NCBI RefSeq assembly: GCF_001305515.1
Contig: NZ_LJYW01000001.1
Coordinates: forward strand, 1,596,320-1,660,319
Reading direction: 5' to 3'
DNA: 64,000 bases
DNA from: Prosthecodimorpha hirschii
GTDB taxonomy: Bacteria; Pseudomonadota; Alphaproteobacteria; Rhizobiales; Ancalomicrobiaceae
Under the pieces are notes generated by a model. The model was not told the DNA's origin, ran no database searches, and saw nothing but the letters and a program-made list of their open reading frames with translations. Each line of letters starts with the position of its first letter. Position 1 is the first letter of the stretch. Positions 44,483 to 53,906 of this stretch are shown piece by piece. Made by a program: the position numbers and the translations under genes.

Positions 44483-45430
44483 GTGCCGGACGCCGCCAAG
44501 TCTCTCGCCTGGGACGATTTCCGCGTGATCAAGGCGATCGCCGAGGCGCGTGCCCTGCCGGCCGCGGCGGCGAGCCTCGGCATCGACCATTCCACGGTGT
44601 TCCGCCGGCTGAACCAGATCGAACGGGTGCTCGGCCTGCGCCTGTTCGATCGCATCCGCACCGGCTACGCGGTGACGGCCGCCGGCGAGGAGGTGGTCGG
44701 GCTCGCCCTGCGCATGGACGAGGAGATCACGGCCCTGACCCGCCGGATCGCCGGCCGCGCGCCGGATCCGAGCGGCGAGTTGCGCGTCACCACCAACGAT
44801 TCCCTGCTGATCCATCTGCTGACGCCGCTTCTCGCCGTGTTCCGGCGGCGCTATCCGCGCATCCGGCTCGACATCGTCATCGGCAACCGGGCGCTCGATC
44901 TGTCCCGGCGCGATTCCGACATCGCCATCCGGGCGACCGACCGTCCGCCGGAGACGCTGGTCGGCCGGCGGATCGCGCGGATCGCCTGGGCGCTCTACGG
45001 CCGCGCCCAGGATTTCCCCGATCCCGGACCGGTCGAGGCGGCGCGGCTCGCGGACCGCGACTGGGTCGCGCTCGGCGACGCGCTCGGCGCCATCGCGGCG
45101 GTCCGCCATGCCCGCGAGCAGGTGGCGCCGGAGCGGCTCGCCTGCCGGATCGACACCGTGCTCGGCCTCGCCGAGGCGGTCGAGGCCGGGCTCGGCATCG
45201 GCCACCTGCCCTGCTTCGTCGGCGACCTGCGCCCCGGTCTCCGCCGCCTCGGCCCGACGATCGAGGCCTTCGCTACCGACCTCTGGCTTCTGACCCATCC
45301 CGACCTGCGCCATGCCGCCCGCATCCGCGCCTTTCTGGAGGTCATGGGCGCCGAGTTGACCCGCTGCCGTCCCCTGCTGGAAGGCCGCACCGCCGCGGAC
45401 GACATGGCGGTCGAGGCCGCGCCGGCCTGA
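44483..45430 (+). CDS. LysR-family transcriptional regulator
   Basis: A 315-residue regulator. The helix-turn-helix is at about residues 9-65 (WDDFRVIKAIAEARALPAAAASLGI, broken here for length only by the turn HSTVFRRLNQIE), followed by an effector domain. The GTG at 44483 is preferred: GGGAG lies 7 bases upstream and the LysR domain begins at once. ATG codons further upstream would overlap the operator. It probably controls the divergent VOC gene. The C-terminal 20 residues are variable and rich in Ala/Asp. Confidence 0.85.
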   Translation: MPDAAKSLAWDDFRVIKAIAEARALPAAAASLGIDHSTVFRRLNQIERVLGLRLFDRIRTGYAVTAAGEEVVGLALRMDEEITALTRRIAGRAPDPSGELRVTTNDSLLIHLLTPLLAVFRRRYPRIRLDIVIGNRALDLSRRDSDIAIRATDRPPETLVGRRIARIAWALYGRAQDFPDPGPVEAARLADRDWVALGDALGAIAAVRHAREQVAPERLACRIDTVLGLAEAVEAGLGIGHLPCFVGDLRPGLRRLGPTIEAFATDLWLLTHPDLRHAARIRAFLEVMGAELTRCRPLLEGRTAADDMAVEAAPA

Positions 45431-45713
45431 CCGGGCGCCGCCCCACCCGGGGGCTCGGGAGAACCCGATCCGGCAACCTACCGGCGCGGTCCGCGGCAGG
45501 TCGCTTATCTCGCCGACCATGTCGCCGGGATGGTGCCGCGCCTCCGCTTCCCGCCCGACACTGGCATCCGCCGGCGGGCTGCCGCCGTCCGGCCGGCGGC
45601 CCACCCCGGCGGTCCACCCCGGCGGTCCACCGTGGCGCCCGCGATCCGGCGTCGCCAGCCGCCGCCGGCCCACCGCGCCCGGGCCGGTCCCGCCCTCAAG
45701 GAGTGATGCGCCG

Positions 45714-47081
45714 ATGCCGGTCGTCGATTTCATCCATGCCCTCGCCTTCGACGACCTGCCGCCCGCGGTCCGGTCGGCGGCGCAGCGCTGCCTGCTCGAC
45801 CTGGTCGGCGTCGCCGCCGCCGGCCGCAAGACCGACCTCGCGCGCATCGCGCTCAATCATGCCGCCCGCCAGTTCGGCCCGGGCGAGGGCCGCGGCGCCC
45901 GGATGCTGTTCGACGGGCGCCGGGCCTCGGAGGTCGGCGCGGCCTTCGCGGGCGCCTCGCTGATCGACAGCTACGATGCCCATGACGGCCATGCCCTGAC
46001 CAAGGGCCATGCCGGCGTCGCCATCCTGCCGGCGATCCTCGCCTATTGGGATGCCGGCGGCCTGGCGATCGACGACCGCGAACTCCTGACCGCGATCGTG
46101 CTCGGCTACGAGATCGCGACCCGCGCCGGCATCGCCCTGCATGCCTCGGCCTGCGACTACCACACCTCCGGCGCCTGGAACGCGATCGCCTGCGCGGGCC
46201 TCGGCGCGCGCCTGCTCGGCCTCTCCAATGCGGCGACGCGCGAGGCGCTCGGCATCGCCGAGTATCACGGGCCGCGCAGCCAGATGATGCGCTGCATCGA
46301 CTATCCGACCATGGTCAAGGACGGCTCCGGCTGGGGGGCGCTGGCCGGCGTCTCGGCCGCCTTCCTGGCCGCCGACGGCTTCACCGGCGCGCCGGCGATC
46401 ACCCTGGAGGCCCCCGAACAGGCGGCGATCTGGGCGGATCTCGGCCGGCGCTGGACGATCGAGGACCAGTATTTCAAGCCCTATCCGGTCTGCCGCTGGG
46501 CCCAGCCGGCGATCGAGGCCGCGCGCGGCCTCATGCTGGACCATGGCCTCACCGGTGCGGATGTCGCCGATGTCGAGGTGCGCAGCTTCGCGGCGGCCAT
46601 CCGGCTGGCCAGTGCTCGGCCCGCGACCACCGAAGAGGCGCAGTACAGCCTGCCCTTCCCGCTCGCCTGCGCGATTCTCCGCGGCCGGGTCGGCGCCGAC
46701 GAGATCGTCGGGGCCGGACTGGCGGATGCCGAGGTGCTGGCGTTGTCCGAGCGCATCCGCCTCGTCGTCGATCCCGAGATCGAGGCCCGCTTCCCGGCCG
46801 AGCGTTTCGCCGTCGTCACCCTGACCACCCGGGACGGCCGAACCGTGACCTCGCCCTGGACGGTCGCCCGCGGCGGTCCACTCAACCCGCTCGATTCCAG
46901 CGAGATCGTCGAGAAATATCGCAGCGCGACCGCCCATCTCGGCCCTGTCCGCGCCCATCTGATCGAGAATACCGTGCTGGCGCTGGGCACCGGCCCGGCC
47001 CATGCGGTCGACCACCTGCGCGACCTGGTCCTGGAGGCCGCCGACGCGCCGGCGAACCCGGCCCGCACCATCGTCGGGTAG
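45714..47081 (+). CDS. MmgE/PrpD family protein
   Basis: A 455-residue protein of the 2-methylcitrate dehydratase / cis-aconitate decarboxylase superfamily. Recognisable segments are the N-terminal helices with CLLDLVGVAAAGR, the central SLIDSYDAHDGHALTKGHAG (active-site region with D and H residues), and FKPYPVCRWAQPAIEA. Family members dehydrate or decarboxylate tricarboxylic-type acids, or act as isomerases; a lone copy without prpB/prpC is usually not propionate metabolism. AAGGAG lies 10 bases before the ATG. It converges with the amidase gene after 22 bases. The substrate is unknown. Confidence 0.88.
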   Translation: MPVVDFIHALAFDDLPPAVRSAAQRCLLDLVGVAAAGRKTDLARIALNHAARQFGPGEGRGARMLFDGRRASEVGAAFAGASLIDSYDAHDGHALTKGHAGVAILPAILAYWDAGGLAIDDRELLTAIVLGYEIATRAGIALHASACDYHTSGAWNAIACAGLGARLLGLSNAATREALGIAEYHGPRSQMMRCIDYPTMVKDGSGWGALAGVSAAFLAADGFTGAPAITLEAPEQAAIWADLGRRWTIEDQYFKPYPVCRWAQPAIEAARGLMLDHGLTGADVADVEVRSFAAAIRLASARPATTEEAQYSLPFPLACAILRGRVGADEIVGAGLADAEVLALSERIRLVVDPEIEARFPAERFAVVTLTTRDGRTVTSPWTVARGGPLNPLDSSEIVEKYRSATAHLGPVRAHLIENTVLALGTGPAHAVDHLRDLVLEAADAPANPARTIVG

Positions 47082-47103
47082 ATCGCATCCGCCGCCCATC
47101 GGG

Positions 47104-47937
47104 CTATTGGGCCGACGCTGCCAGCAGGCGCGCGATCAGGTCCGGATCGGCGTCGCGCATGGTCGGCAGGAGGTCGCGGGCGCGGCGGACCCGGGCGAGC
47201 GCGAGATCGGCGACCAGCAGCTCCGGCCCCTCGCCGGCCTGCGCCAGGACCGATCCGTCGGCATCGAGGATGCGCGAGCCGCCCCAGAAATCGAGCGCGC
47301 CGCGCGTGCCGCAATGGTTCACGAACACGGTCGGCAAGCCGTAGACCAGCGCGGTATGGGCAAGCACGGTGCGCCAGCCGCCCGGATTGTCGAACTCGGC
47401 CCCCACCGCGCTGCGGGCCGAGGCGGTCGGCAGGGCGAGCAGATCGGCCCCGCGCAGCGCGGCCAGCCAGGGCAGCGCCGGGTTCCAGGCATCGGCGCAG
47501 ATCAGCGTGGCGACCGACCAGCCGCCGAGCGGAACCGGATCGAGCCGGTCGCCGCCGGCATAGTGGCGGGTCTCGGTCAGCCGCCCGTAGCCGGGCAGAT
47601 TGAGCTTGCGGTGAACCGTGCGCCCACCGTCGCCCGCCAGCAGCGCCTGGGCGTTGTGGCAGCGGCCGTCCGCCGCCCGCTCGATGAAGCCGAGCGAAAC
47701 CGCCATCGGTCCGGCCGCCGCGGCGATTTCGGCGAACGGGGCGGCGTCCGGCGGCAGCGCCAGGGCCGCACAATCGGGCGCGCCGAGATAGTCGGTCAGC
47801 GACAGTTCGGCGAAGACCACGAGATCGACCCCGGCCGCCCGGGCCGCGCCGATCGCCTCGAGATGCAGACCGAGATTGGCCGCAAGATCACCCGGCCGGC
47901 ATTCGATCTGGGCCGCGGCGACGCGCAGGCGGGTCAT
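47104..47937 (-). CDS. carbon-nitrogen hydrolase (nitrilase superfamily amidase)
   Basis: A 277-residue hydrolase with the full Glu-Lys-Cys triad: E44 in FAELSLTDY, K111 in HRKLNLPG, and C147 in LICADAWNP. It would hydrolyse an amide or N-carbamoyl group. The protein resembles amidase/N-carbamoylputrescine-hydrolase branches more than true nitrilases. The start (ATG 47937) gives the typical LRVAAAQIECRPGD N-terminus. It follows the betaine-type import operon on the same strand at a distance of 134 bases, so read-through is possible but not shown. Confidence 0.87.
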   Translation of the reverse strand: MTRLRVAAAQIECRPGDLAANLGLHLEAIGAARAAGVDLVVFAELSLTDYLGAPDCAALALPPDAAPFAEIAAAAGPMAVSLGFIERAADGRCHNAQALLAGDGGRTVHRKLNLPGYGRLTETRHYAGGDRLDPVPLGGWSVATLICADAWNPALPWLAALRGADLLALPTASARSAVGAEFDNPGGWRTVLAHTALVYGLPTVFVNHCGTRGALDFWGGSRILDADGSVLAQAGEGPELLVADLALARVRRARDLLPTMRDADPDLIARLLAASAQ

Positions 47938-48071
47938 GGCGGAAGGGCTCCGGGGACAACGACAGCGGACCACGGCGGCATGCCGGCCGCTGTGGTCTCG
48001 GAGGGTCGGGGCGACTGCCGCAGGCGGCGGCAGGCCGACGGTGTGCCGCCGGCCTGCCGTGCATCAGCCGG

Positions 48072-48962
48072 TCAGATCAGCGACTGCGCCTTCAGGAAGC
48101 CGGTGGCGACCTCCTCGATGGTCTTCTTCTCGACATCGACCGAGGCGTTGAGCTTGGCCATGGTGGCGTCGTCGAGCTTGGCCGACAGGCCGTTCAGGAT
48201 CTCGGCGAGCTTCGGATTCTTGTCGAGCGTCTCCTTGCGGACGACCGGCGTCATCGCATAGGTCGGGAAGTAGCCCTTGTCGTCGGTCAGAATGACGAAG
48301 TTGAAGGCCGGCACGCGGCCGTCGGTGGCGAAGACGAGGCCGACTTCGACCTGCGAGTCACGCAGGGCCTGATAGACGAGGCCCGTATCCATGCGCACGA
48401 CGTTGTCGCGGCCGAACTCGAAATCGTAGGTCTTCTGCAGCGGCGTCAGGCCGTCGGCGCGCGAGTAGAATTCCGCGTTGCAGCCGAACTTGTAGCCGGC
48501 GCCGCCCTTGACCTTGGCGGCCAGATCCGACAGCGACTTGATCCCCTTGGCGGCCGCGTCATCCTTGCGCATGGCGAGCGCATAGGTGTTGTTGGCCTTG
48601 GACGGCTGAAGCCAGACCAGCCCCTTGGCGGCGTCGAGCTCCTTGACCTTGGCGTAGGTCTGGGCGGCATCGAGCTTGTCGGTGATCTTGTTGAAGTTGA
48701 TCAGCGAGGTGCCGGTATATTCCCAATAGAGATCGATCTGGCCGGCCTCCTGGGCCTGGCGCAGCGGCGCGGTGCCGAGGCCGGCGCGCTTGTCGACCGT
48801 GAAGCCCTTGGCGCGCAGGAGCTGCGTCGTCATCTCCGACATGATCTGCTGCTCGGTGAAATTCTTGCCGCCGACCACGACGGTCTGGGCGGCGGCGTCG
48901 CGCGGCGCGGCCAGGACGGCGAGTGCGGCGCAGGCGAAGGCGAGAAGGCTGCGTTTCAGCAT
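48072..48962 (-). CDS. glycine-betaine/choline-type ABC transporter substrate-binding protein (OsmF/OpuCC-like)
   Basis: A 296-residue periplasmic binding protein. A cleavable signal peptide (residues about 1-25, ending APRDAAAQ) precedes VVVGGKNFTEQQIMSEM, the diagnostic start of the OpuAC/OsmF group. It also has the ligand-region WEYTGTSLINF. Such proteins bind quaternary ammonium compounds through an aromatic cage; Tyr/Trp residues are frequent here but I cannot assign the cage. It is the last gene of the import operon, 92 bases after the permease. Confidence 0.9.
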   Translation of the reverse strand: MLKRSLLAFACAALAVLAAPRDAAAQTVVVGGKNFTEQQIMSEMTTQLLRAKGFTVDKRAGLGTAPLRQAQEAGQIDLYWEYTGTSLINFNKITDKLDAAQTYAKVKELDAAKGLVWLQPSKANNTYALAMRKDDAAAKGIKSLSDLAAKVKGGAGYKFGCNAEFYSRADGLTPLQKTYDFEFGRDNVVRMDTGLVYQALRDSQVEVGLVFATDGRVPAFNFVILTDDKGYFPTYAMTPVVRKETLDKNPKLAEILNGLSAKLDDATMAKLNASVDVEKKTIEEVATGFLKAQSLI

Positions 48963-49054
48963 GGTCGGGTCTCCGGTTGCATTTGCGGACGGCTGCAGTG
49001 CCGCGGTTGCTGTTGCGGGCGGCGAGCCGCCTCGGTTGCGGGTCTTGAGCGGGA

Positions 49055-49783
49055 TCAGCGCAGTGGATTGACGCCCCTCGGCACGAACCAGAACTGGATC
49101 TGGCCGATGAGGAAATCGACGGCGACGGCGAGCAGTGCGGTCGGGATCGCCCCGGCCAGCAGCATCCCGGGCTCCATCAGGTCGATGCCGGTGAAGATCA
49201 GTTCGCCGAGCCCGCCCGCCCCGATCAGGAAGGCGAGCGGGACCGTGCCGATATTGATGGCAAGCGCCGTGCGGATGCCGGCCAGGATGACGAAGACCGC
49301 ATTGGGCAGTTCGACCCGACGCAGGATCTGGCCCGGCGTCATGCCCATGCCGCGTGCGGCATCGACCAGCGGCGGCGGCACGGCGTTGAGGCCGGCGACG
49401 GTGTTGAGCAGGATCGGCAGCAGCGTCAGCACGAAGAGGGCGAACACGGCCGGCGGCGCGCCGATGCCGAGCACCGACATGGCCAGCGCGATCAGGGCGA
49501 GCGTCGGGATGGTGGTGCCCAGATTGACGATCTGGGTCACGATCCCGGCGATCGCGGCATAGCGCTCGCGCGTCAAGAGGATGCCGAGCGGCACGCCGAC
49601 CGCGATGGCCATCGCCCCGGACATCGCCGCCAGCACCAGATGCTGGCGGGCGAGATAGATCACGTCGCCGCGATGCTGCAGGATCGACGGCAGCGTGCCG
49701 CGTGCCTGCAGCCAGGCGCCGAGCGCGAAAACGCCGGCCACGAAGGCGAAGCGCGCCAGACCGCCGAGCCCGCCCGCGCGCAT
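49055..49783 (-). CDS. betaine/choline-type ABC transporter permease (OpuCB-like), second permease
   Basis: A 242-residue permease with a membrane segment at the N-terminus and about five more; the docking loop VDAARGMGMTPGQILRRVELP is clear. The ATG at 49783 has GAGGG upstream and lies 1 base after the ATPase stop, so it is chosen over an in-frame start at 49807 within the ATPase gene. Pairs with the other permease at 50888. Confidence 0.9.
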   Translation of the reverse strand: MRAGGLGGLARFAFVAGVFALGAWLQARGTLPSILQHRGDVIYLARQHLVLAAMSGAMAIAVGVPLGILLTRERYAAIAGIVTQIVNLGTTIPTLALIALAMSVLGIGAPPAVFALFVLTLLPILLNTVAGLNAVPPPLVDAARGMGMTPGQILRRVELPNAVFVILAGIRTALAINIGTVPLAFLIGAGGLGELIFTGIDLMEPGMLLAGAIPTALLAVAVDFLIGQIQFWFVPRGVNPLR

Positions 49784-49784
49784 G

Positions 49785-50891
49785 TCAGCCCTCGCCCGCG
49801 GTCGCACCGAGCATCCTGGTGATGCCGGTCTGGGTGATGTAGCCGCGATAGAAGCCCTCGTCGTCGACGCAGGCGAGCCAGGTCACGCCATGGGTGAACA
49901 TCTGCGAGACGGCGGCGCGCAGGTCGTCCTTGACGTTGACGACGCCCGGCAGCGGCTCCTGGTGCTCGCCGACCAGCCCCCTCGCCTCGCGGACCGCATC
50001 GAGCCGCACCACGCCGCGCGCCCGTCCCCGCGGCCCGACCATCACGATGGCGACATGGCCGTGGTCCTGCATGCGGCCGACGGCGGTCTCGACCGTCTCC
50101 TCGGCGGTGACGCGCGGCGGGTCGGCCATCATGGCCTCGGCGACCCGGATCAGGCGCAGCCGCTTCAAGGTGCGGTCGGACCCGACGAACTCGGCCACGA
50201 AGGCGTCGATCGGATGGGCGAGCAGGCGGTCGGGCGTGTCGTACTGGATCAGCCGGCCGTCGCGGAAGATGGCGATGCGCGTCGCCATCTTGACCGCCTC
50301 GTCGATGTCGTGGCTGACGAAGACGACGGTCTTCCTGAGCTCCGCCTGGAGCTTCATGAACTCGTCCTGGATGACCTCGCGGTTGATCGGGTCGATCGCC
50401 CCGAAGGGCTCGTCCATCAGGAGCACCGGCGGATCGGCGGCCAGCGCCCGGACGACGCCGACGCGCTGCGCCTGGCCGCCGGAGAGTTCCTTGGGGTAGC
50501 GCTTGAGGAAGATGCCGGGATCGAGATTGACGAGCTCGAGCAGTTCGGCGGCGCGCTTGCGCGCCTTCGCCCGCGGCCAGCCGAGCAGATCGGGGACGAC
50601 GCAGATGTTGTCCTCGACGGTCATGTTGGGGAACAGGCCGATCTGCTGGATGACGTAGCCGATCGAGCGGCGCAGCGAGACCTGGTCGACCGTGGCGGTA
50701 TCGCGTCCGTCGACCAGGATGCGGCCGGAGGTCGGCTCGATCAGCCGGTTGATCATGCGCATGGTGGTGGTCTTGCCGCAGCCCGACGGGCCGAGCAGGA
50801 CGCAGACCGCCCCGGCCGGAACGACCATGTCGACGCGGTCGACCGCCGTGACCGGACCGAACTGCTTGGAGACCTGTTCCAGTCGGATCAT
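49785..50891 (-). CDS. betaine/choline-type ABC transporter ATPase with CBS region (OpuCA-like)
   Basis: A 368-residue ATPase with Walker A GPSGCGKTT near residue 34, signature LSGGQAQRVGVVRAL, Walker B VLLMDEPFGAID, and about 110 C-terminal residues forming CBS-type repeats (EETVETAVGRMQDHGHVAIVM, and the later TWLACVDDEGFYRGYI). CBS modules sense ionic strength or nucleotides in OpuA-type systems. It overlaps the upstream permease by 4 bases. Confidence 0.93.
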   Translation of the reverse strand: MIRLEQVSKQFGPVTAVDRVDMVVPAGAVCVLLGPSGCGKTTTMRMINRLIEPTSGRILVDGRDTATVDQVSLRRSIGYVIQQIGLFPNMTVEDNICVVPDLLGWPRAKARKRAAELLELVNLDPGIFLKRYPKELSGGQAQRVGVVRALAADPPVLLMDEPFGAIDPINREVIQDEFMKLQAELRKTVVFVSHDIDEAVKMATRIAIFRDGRLIQYDTPDRLLAHPIDAFVAEFVGSDRTLKRLRLIRVAEAMMADPPRVTAEETVETAVGRMQDHGHVAIVMVGPRGRARGVVRLDAVREARGLVGEHQEPLPGVVNVKDDLRAAVSQMFTHGVTWLACVDDEGFYRGYITQTGITRMLGATAGEG

Positions 50892-51541
50892 CGCGGCCTC
50901 AAGCCCGGGGAGGTCATCAGCCGCTGCGCGCCGAGAAGCGCCAGATCGGCCAGGATCGCCAGCAGACTGACGGCCAGCGCCCCGGTCAGGAGCTGGCGGA
51001 TATCGGTCTGGGAAATGCCGCGCGAGATGAAGGTGCCGAGCCCGCCGGCGCCGATATAGGTCGCGATCGCGGCGATCGCGATGTTCAGCACGACGGCATT
51101 GCGGATGCCGGTGACGATCACCGGCAGGGCGACCGGGATCTCGACCCGGCGCAGCCGGTCGAGGGTGGTCATGCCCATGCCGCGCGCCGCCTCGCGCAGG
51201 GCCGGGTCGACATTCATGATCGCCGTATAGGTGTTGCGGATGATCGGCAGCTGCGCATAGAGGATCAGCGCGATCACGGCCGGCAGATAGCCGATGCCGT
51301 GTCCGATGGTCGACAGGATCGGGATCAGGATGCCGAACAGCGCGATCGACGGGATGGTCATCACGATCGCGGCGACATAGAGCACACGGTCCGCGGCGGC
51401 CCGGCTCTGCGTGATGGCGATGCCGATCGGCACGCCGGTCGCGATCGCCACCCCGACCGAGACGGCGACCAGGGAGACGTGTTCGAGCATGCGCTGCCCG
51501 ATCACCGGCAGGTTCGCCAGGATGAAGGCGAACGTCTCCAT
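50888..51541 (-). CDS. betaine/choline-type ABC transporter permease (OpuCD-like), first permease
   Basis: A 217-residue permease, first gene of the four-gene importer. It has the docking loop LREAARGMGMTTLDRLRRVEIP and about five membrane segments. Upstream, in the 99-base gap to the regulator gene, lies a direct repeat shared with the MttB-family promoter (51612-51639), suggesting regulation by the GlxA-type protein. Confidence 0.9.
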   Translation of the reverse strand: METFAFILANLPVIGQRMLEHVSLVAVSVGVAIATGVPIGIAITQSRAAADRVLYVAAIVMTIPSIALFGILIPILSTIGHGIGYLPAVIALILYAQLPIIRNTYTAIMNVDPALREAARGMGMTTLDRLRRVEIPVALPVIVTGIRNAVVLNIAIAAIATYIGAGGLGTFISRGISQTDIRQLLTGALAVSLLAILADLALLGAQRLMTSPGLRPR

Positions 51542-51611
51542 GCGAGAGCCCCCGAAATCCGCTGTTTCCGGGGAGAAGTGTCAGGCAGCCGACCGGGCAC
51601 GGGCGTCAGCG

Positions 51612-51639
51612 AAACGACGCCAGGGGCCAGAAATTCGAC
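51612..51639. promoter_or_regulatory. candidate GlxA/AraC-type site upstream of the importer
   Basis: AAACGAC (51612-51618) and ATTCGAC (51633-51639) are spaced exactly 21 bp. The 13-mer CCAGAAATTCGAC (51627-51639) matches the 13-mer CCAGAAATGCGAC at 57225-57237 in 12 of 13 positions. Direct half-sites at 21 bp are typical for AraC-family regulators. Confidence 0.5.
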
Positions 51640-51640
51640 C

Positions 51641-52639
51641 TCAGGGATGCAGGCCCGGCGGGGGTGCCATGTCGTGGCGGGCCTGCCGGGCGGAGCGAAG
51701 CTCCGAGGGACGCTCGCCATGGATGCGCTTGAACCAATGGCTGAAATGCGACGCCGAGGTGAAGCCGGTGGCGACCGCGATCTCGAAGATCGGGCGATCG
51801 CTGTAGATCAGCAGTTCGCGCGCCCGGTCGAGCCGCAGCGCCAGATAGTAGCGGGTCGGCGTCATCTCGCAGTAGCGCAGGAACAGCCGCTCCAACTGGC
51901 GCGCCGTCACGCCGGCCCGGCGCGCGATCGCCGGAATGGCCAGCATGTCCTCGGTATGCTCGATCATCAGCGTCACGGCCGTGCGCAGCGGCGCCGGCAG
52001 GCCGGCGAGCCGCTCGAGCCTGCCGCCATGCTGGTTGTCGCGCTCGTTGCGGATGCGCTCGTGGTGAAACTGGTTGGCAACCCGGCGGGCGAGATCGGCG
52101 CCGTGGCGCTGCTGGATCAGATGCAGCATCAGGTCCATGGCGGCGGTTCCGCCCGAGCAGGTCAGCCGGTCGCGGTCGATCTCGTAGATCTTGTCAGTGC
52201 AGTCGAGATCCGGGAATTCCTCCTGGAAGGCCGGCCGGTTCTCCCAATGGATCGTGCAGCGATAGCCGTCCAGGAGGCCGGCCCGGGCAAGCAGGTAGGA
52301 GCCGGTCGAGAGCGAACCGATCGGAATGCCGGCGCGCGCCGCCTTGCGCAGCAGCGCCAGATACGAGCGCTCGTCCTCCGACTGGATGCGCAGGCCGCCG
52401 CAGACGAACAGCATGTCGGCCTCGGAGACCGCCTGCTCGGCCGGCTCGCTCGGCAGCGGAATGCCGTTCGAAGCCGCGATCGGCCGGCCGCCGAGGCTGA
52501 CCAGCCGCCAGCGCCAGGCCTCGCGCCCGACCAGCCGGTTGAGCGAGCGCAGCGGCTCGATCGCCGAGGCGAGGCTCATCATCGAGAGGCCTTCCACCAG
52601 CAGGAAGGCGATCGCTTTCGTGTCGGTATCGGTGGCCAT
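51641..52639 (-). CDS. GlxA-family regulator (DJ-1/PfpI-like sensor plus AraC helix-turn-helix)
   Basis: A 332-residue regulator with a class-I glutamine-amidotransferase-like sensor domain (about residues 8-190, with CGGLRI and TGSYLLARAGLLDG) and a C-terminal AraC domain (about 220-320: MLAIPAIARRAGVTARQLERLF, split across two helices, and IAVATGFTSASHFSHWFKR). This architecture is that of GbdR/CdhR/SouR, which sense glycine betaine/dimethylglycine, carnitine and sarcosine. It lies between the betaine-type importer and the oxidase genes, fitting a regulator of methylated-amine use. The nucleophile position reads SLSTGSYLLA, lacking the peptidase cysteine, as in other sensors. The ATG at 52639 is chosen with GGGGA just upstream. 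Confidence 0.92.
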   Translation of the reverse strand: MATDTDTKAIAFLLVEGLSMMSLASAIEPLRSLNRLVGREAWRWRLVSLGGRPIAASNGIPLPSEPAEQAVSEADMLFVCGGLRIQSEDERSYLALLRKAARAGIPIGSLSTGSYLLARAGLLDGYRCTIHWENRPAFQEEFPDLDCTDKIYEIDRDRLTCSGGTAAMDLMLHLIQQRHGADLARRVANQFHHERIRNERDNQHGGRLERLAGLPAPLRTAVTLMIEHTEDMLAIPAIARRAGVTARQLERLFLRYCEMTPTRYYLALRLDRARELLIYSDRPIFEIAVATGFTSASHFSHWFKRIHGERPSELRSARQARHDMAPPPGLHP

Positions 52640-52722
52640 CGTTCCCCGCACGTCCCATGGAGTGCGGGCAGTCTATCAGATAATCGACATCGACAACAGA
52701 TTTACGACCGAACCTTCGGCCT

Positions 52723-53898
52723 CTAGACGGCGGACCCTTGCCGATGCGCGAAGGCCTCCGCGGACAGCCAGCCGAGCCGTTCGCGCCAGTCCGGTTCCAG
52801 CGCGGCGAAGCGGTCGAGGCGGAAGGTCGACAGATCGGCGAAGCTGCAGGCGCGGTCGACGACGAGGTCGCGGATCGCCCGGCCGCTCGCCGGCGACAGG
52901 CCGAAGCCGACGCTCGACAGCGTCGCGACGATCACGTTGTCGGGCTCGGGCAGCCGGTCGATGATCGGCCGGCCGTCCGGGGTATTCTCGATCACGCCGG
53001 CCCAGGAGCGGATCACCCGGGCATGGGCGGCCTTGGGCAGCAGTTCGGCGACGCGCCGGGCGATGTTGCCGGCGAGCGGCGTCGAGGGCTTGGGCGGCGC
53101 GCCCTCATGGGGCAGGTCGAGCCATTCATGCGGACCGCCGCCATAGGCGAGATTGCCGCGCAGCGTCTGGCGGCCATAGAGGCCGTTGCCGTCGACGCCG
53201 CCGAGCGGCATCAGCGGCAGGGCCTCGGTGACGATCATCTCGGCCCGGGCGACCGCGAGCGGGATGTCGGCACCGAGCAGCGCGGCGAGCCGGCCGGTAT
53301 GCGGCCCGGCGGCGATCACCACGTGGTCGCAGGCGATCGCGCCGCGCTCGGTCTCCACCGCGACGACGCGCCCGCCCGCCCGGCGGAAGCCGGTGACGGC
53401 GCAATTCTGCAGGAGCGTGCCGCCGTGGTCCTGCATCGCCCAGGCATAGCCCTGCAGGGTGCGGTGCGGATTGGCGTGGCCGCCGAAGGCATAGTAGTAG
53501 CCCCCGACGATGCCTTCCCCGGCCAGCGGCACCAACTCCTGCGCCTGCTTCGCGTCGAGCACCTCGGAGCGGAAGCCCTGCGCGGCGGCGTTGGTCAGCG
53601 CCCGCCCGTAGAGCACCATCTGCTCGTCGCTGCGCGCCAGGCGCACGCGGTTGGGGCGGAACTCGGTCGGATAGCCGAGCAGCTCGTCCATCATCGGCCA
53701 GAGCCGCTGCTCTTCCCGGAACAGCGGCGAATGGTGATGCGAGCAGCCGCCGCCGTTGCGGCCCGAGGCCTCGGCGCCGAGCGTGCCCTTCTCGACCACG
53801 ACCACGTCGATGCCGTCGCGCGCCAGCCACCAGCCGGCCGACAGGCCCGTGACGCCGCCGCCGATGATCACCACGGCGGCCTTGCGGATATCCTCCAT
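52723..53898 (-). CDS. FAD-dependent amine oxidase, opine-oxidase/HcnC-like beta subunit
   Basis: A 391-residue DAO-family flavoprotein with the FAD fold AVVIIGGGVTGLSAGWWLARDG (about residues 8-29), then GAEASGRNGGGCSHHHSP, and a C-terminal GVIENTPDGRPIIDRL. It resembles the beta subunit of opine oxidases and hydrogen-cyanide synthase (HcnC), which oxidise secondary amines or glycine derivatives. It starts 9 bases after the stop of the alpha-like subunit, so the two form one enzyme. A substrate such as an N-methylated amino acid is inferred. Confidence 0.9.
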   Translation of the reverse strand: MEDIRKAAVVIIGGGVTGLSAGWWLARDGIDVVVVEKGTLGAEASGRNGGGCSHHHSPLFREEQRLWPMMDELLGYPTEFRPNRVRLARSDEQMVLYGRALTNAAAQGFRSEVLDAKQAQELVPLAGEGIVGGYYYAFGGHANPHRTLQGYAWAMQDHGGTLLQNCAVTGFRRAGGRVVAVETERGAIACDHVVIAAGPHTGRLAALLGADIPLAVARAEMIVTEALPLMPLGGVDGNGLYGRQTLRGNLAYGGGPHEWLDLPHEGAPPKPSTPLAGNIARRVAELLPKAAHARVIRSWAGVIENTPDGRPIIDRLPEPDNVIVATLSSVGFGLSPASGRAIRDLVVDRACSFADLSTFRLDRFAALEPDWRERLGWLSAEAFAHRQGSAV

Positions 53899-53906
53899 GG
53901 CGCCCC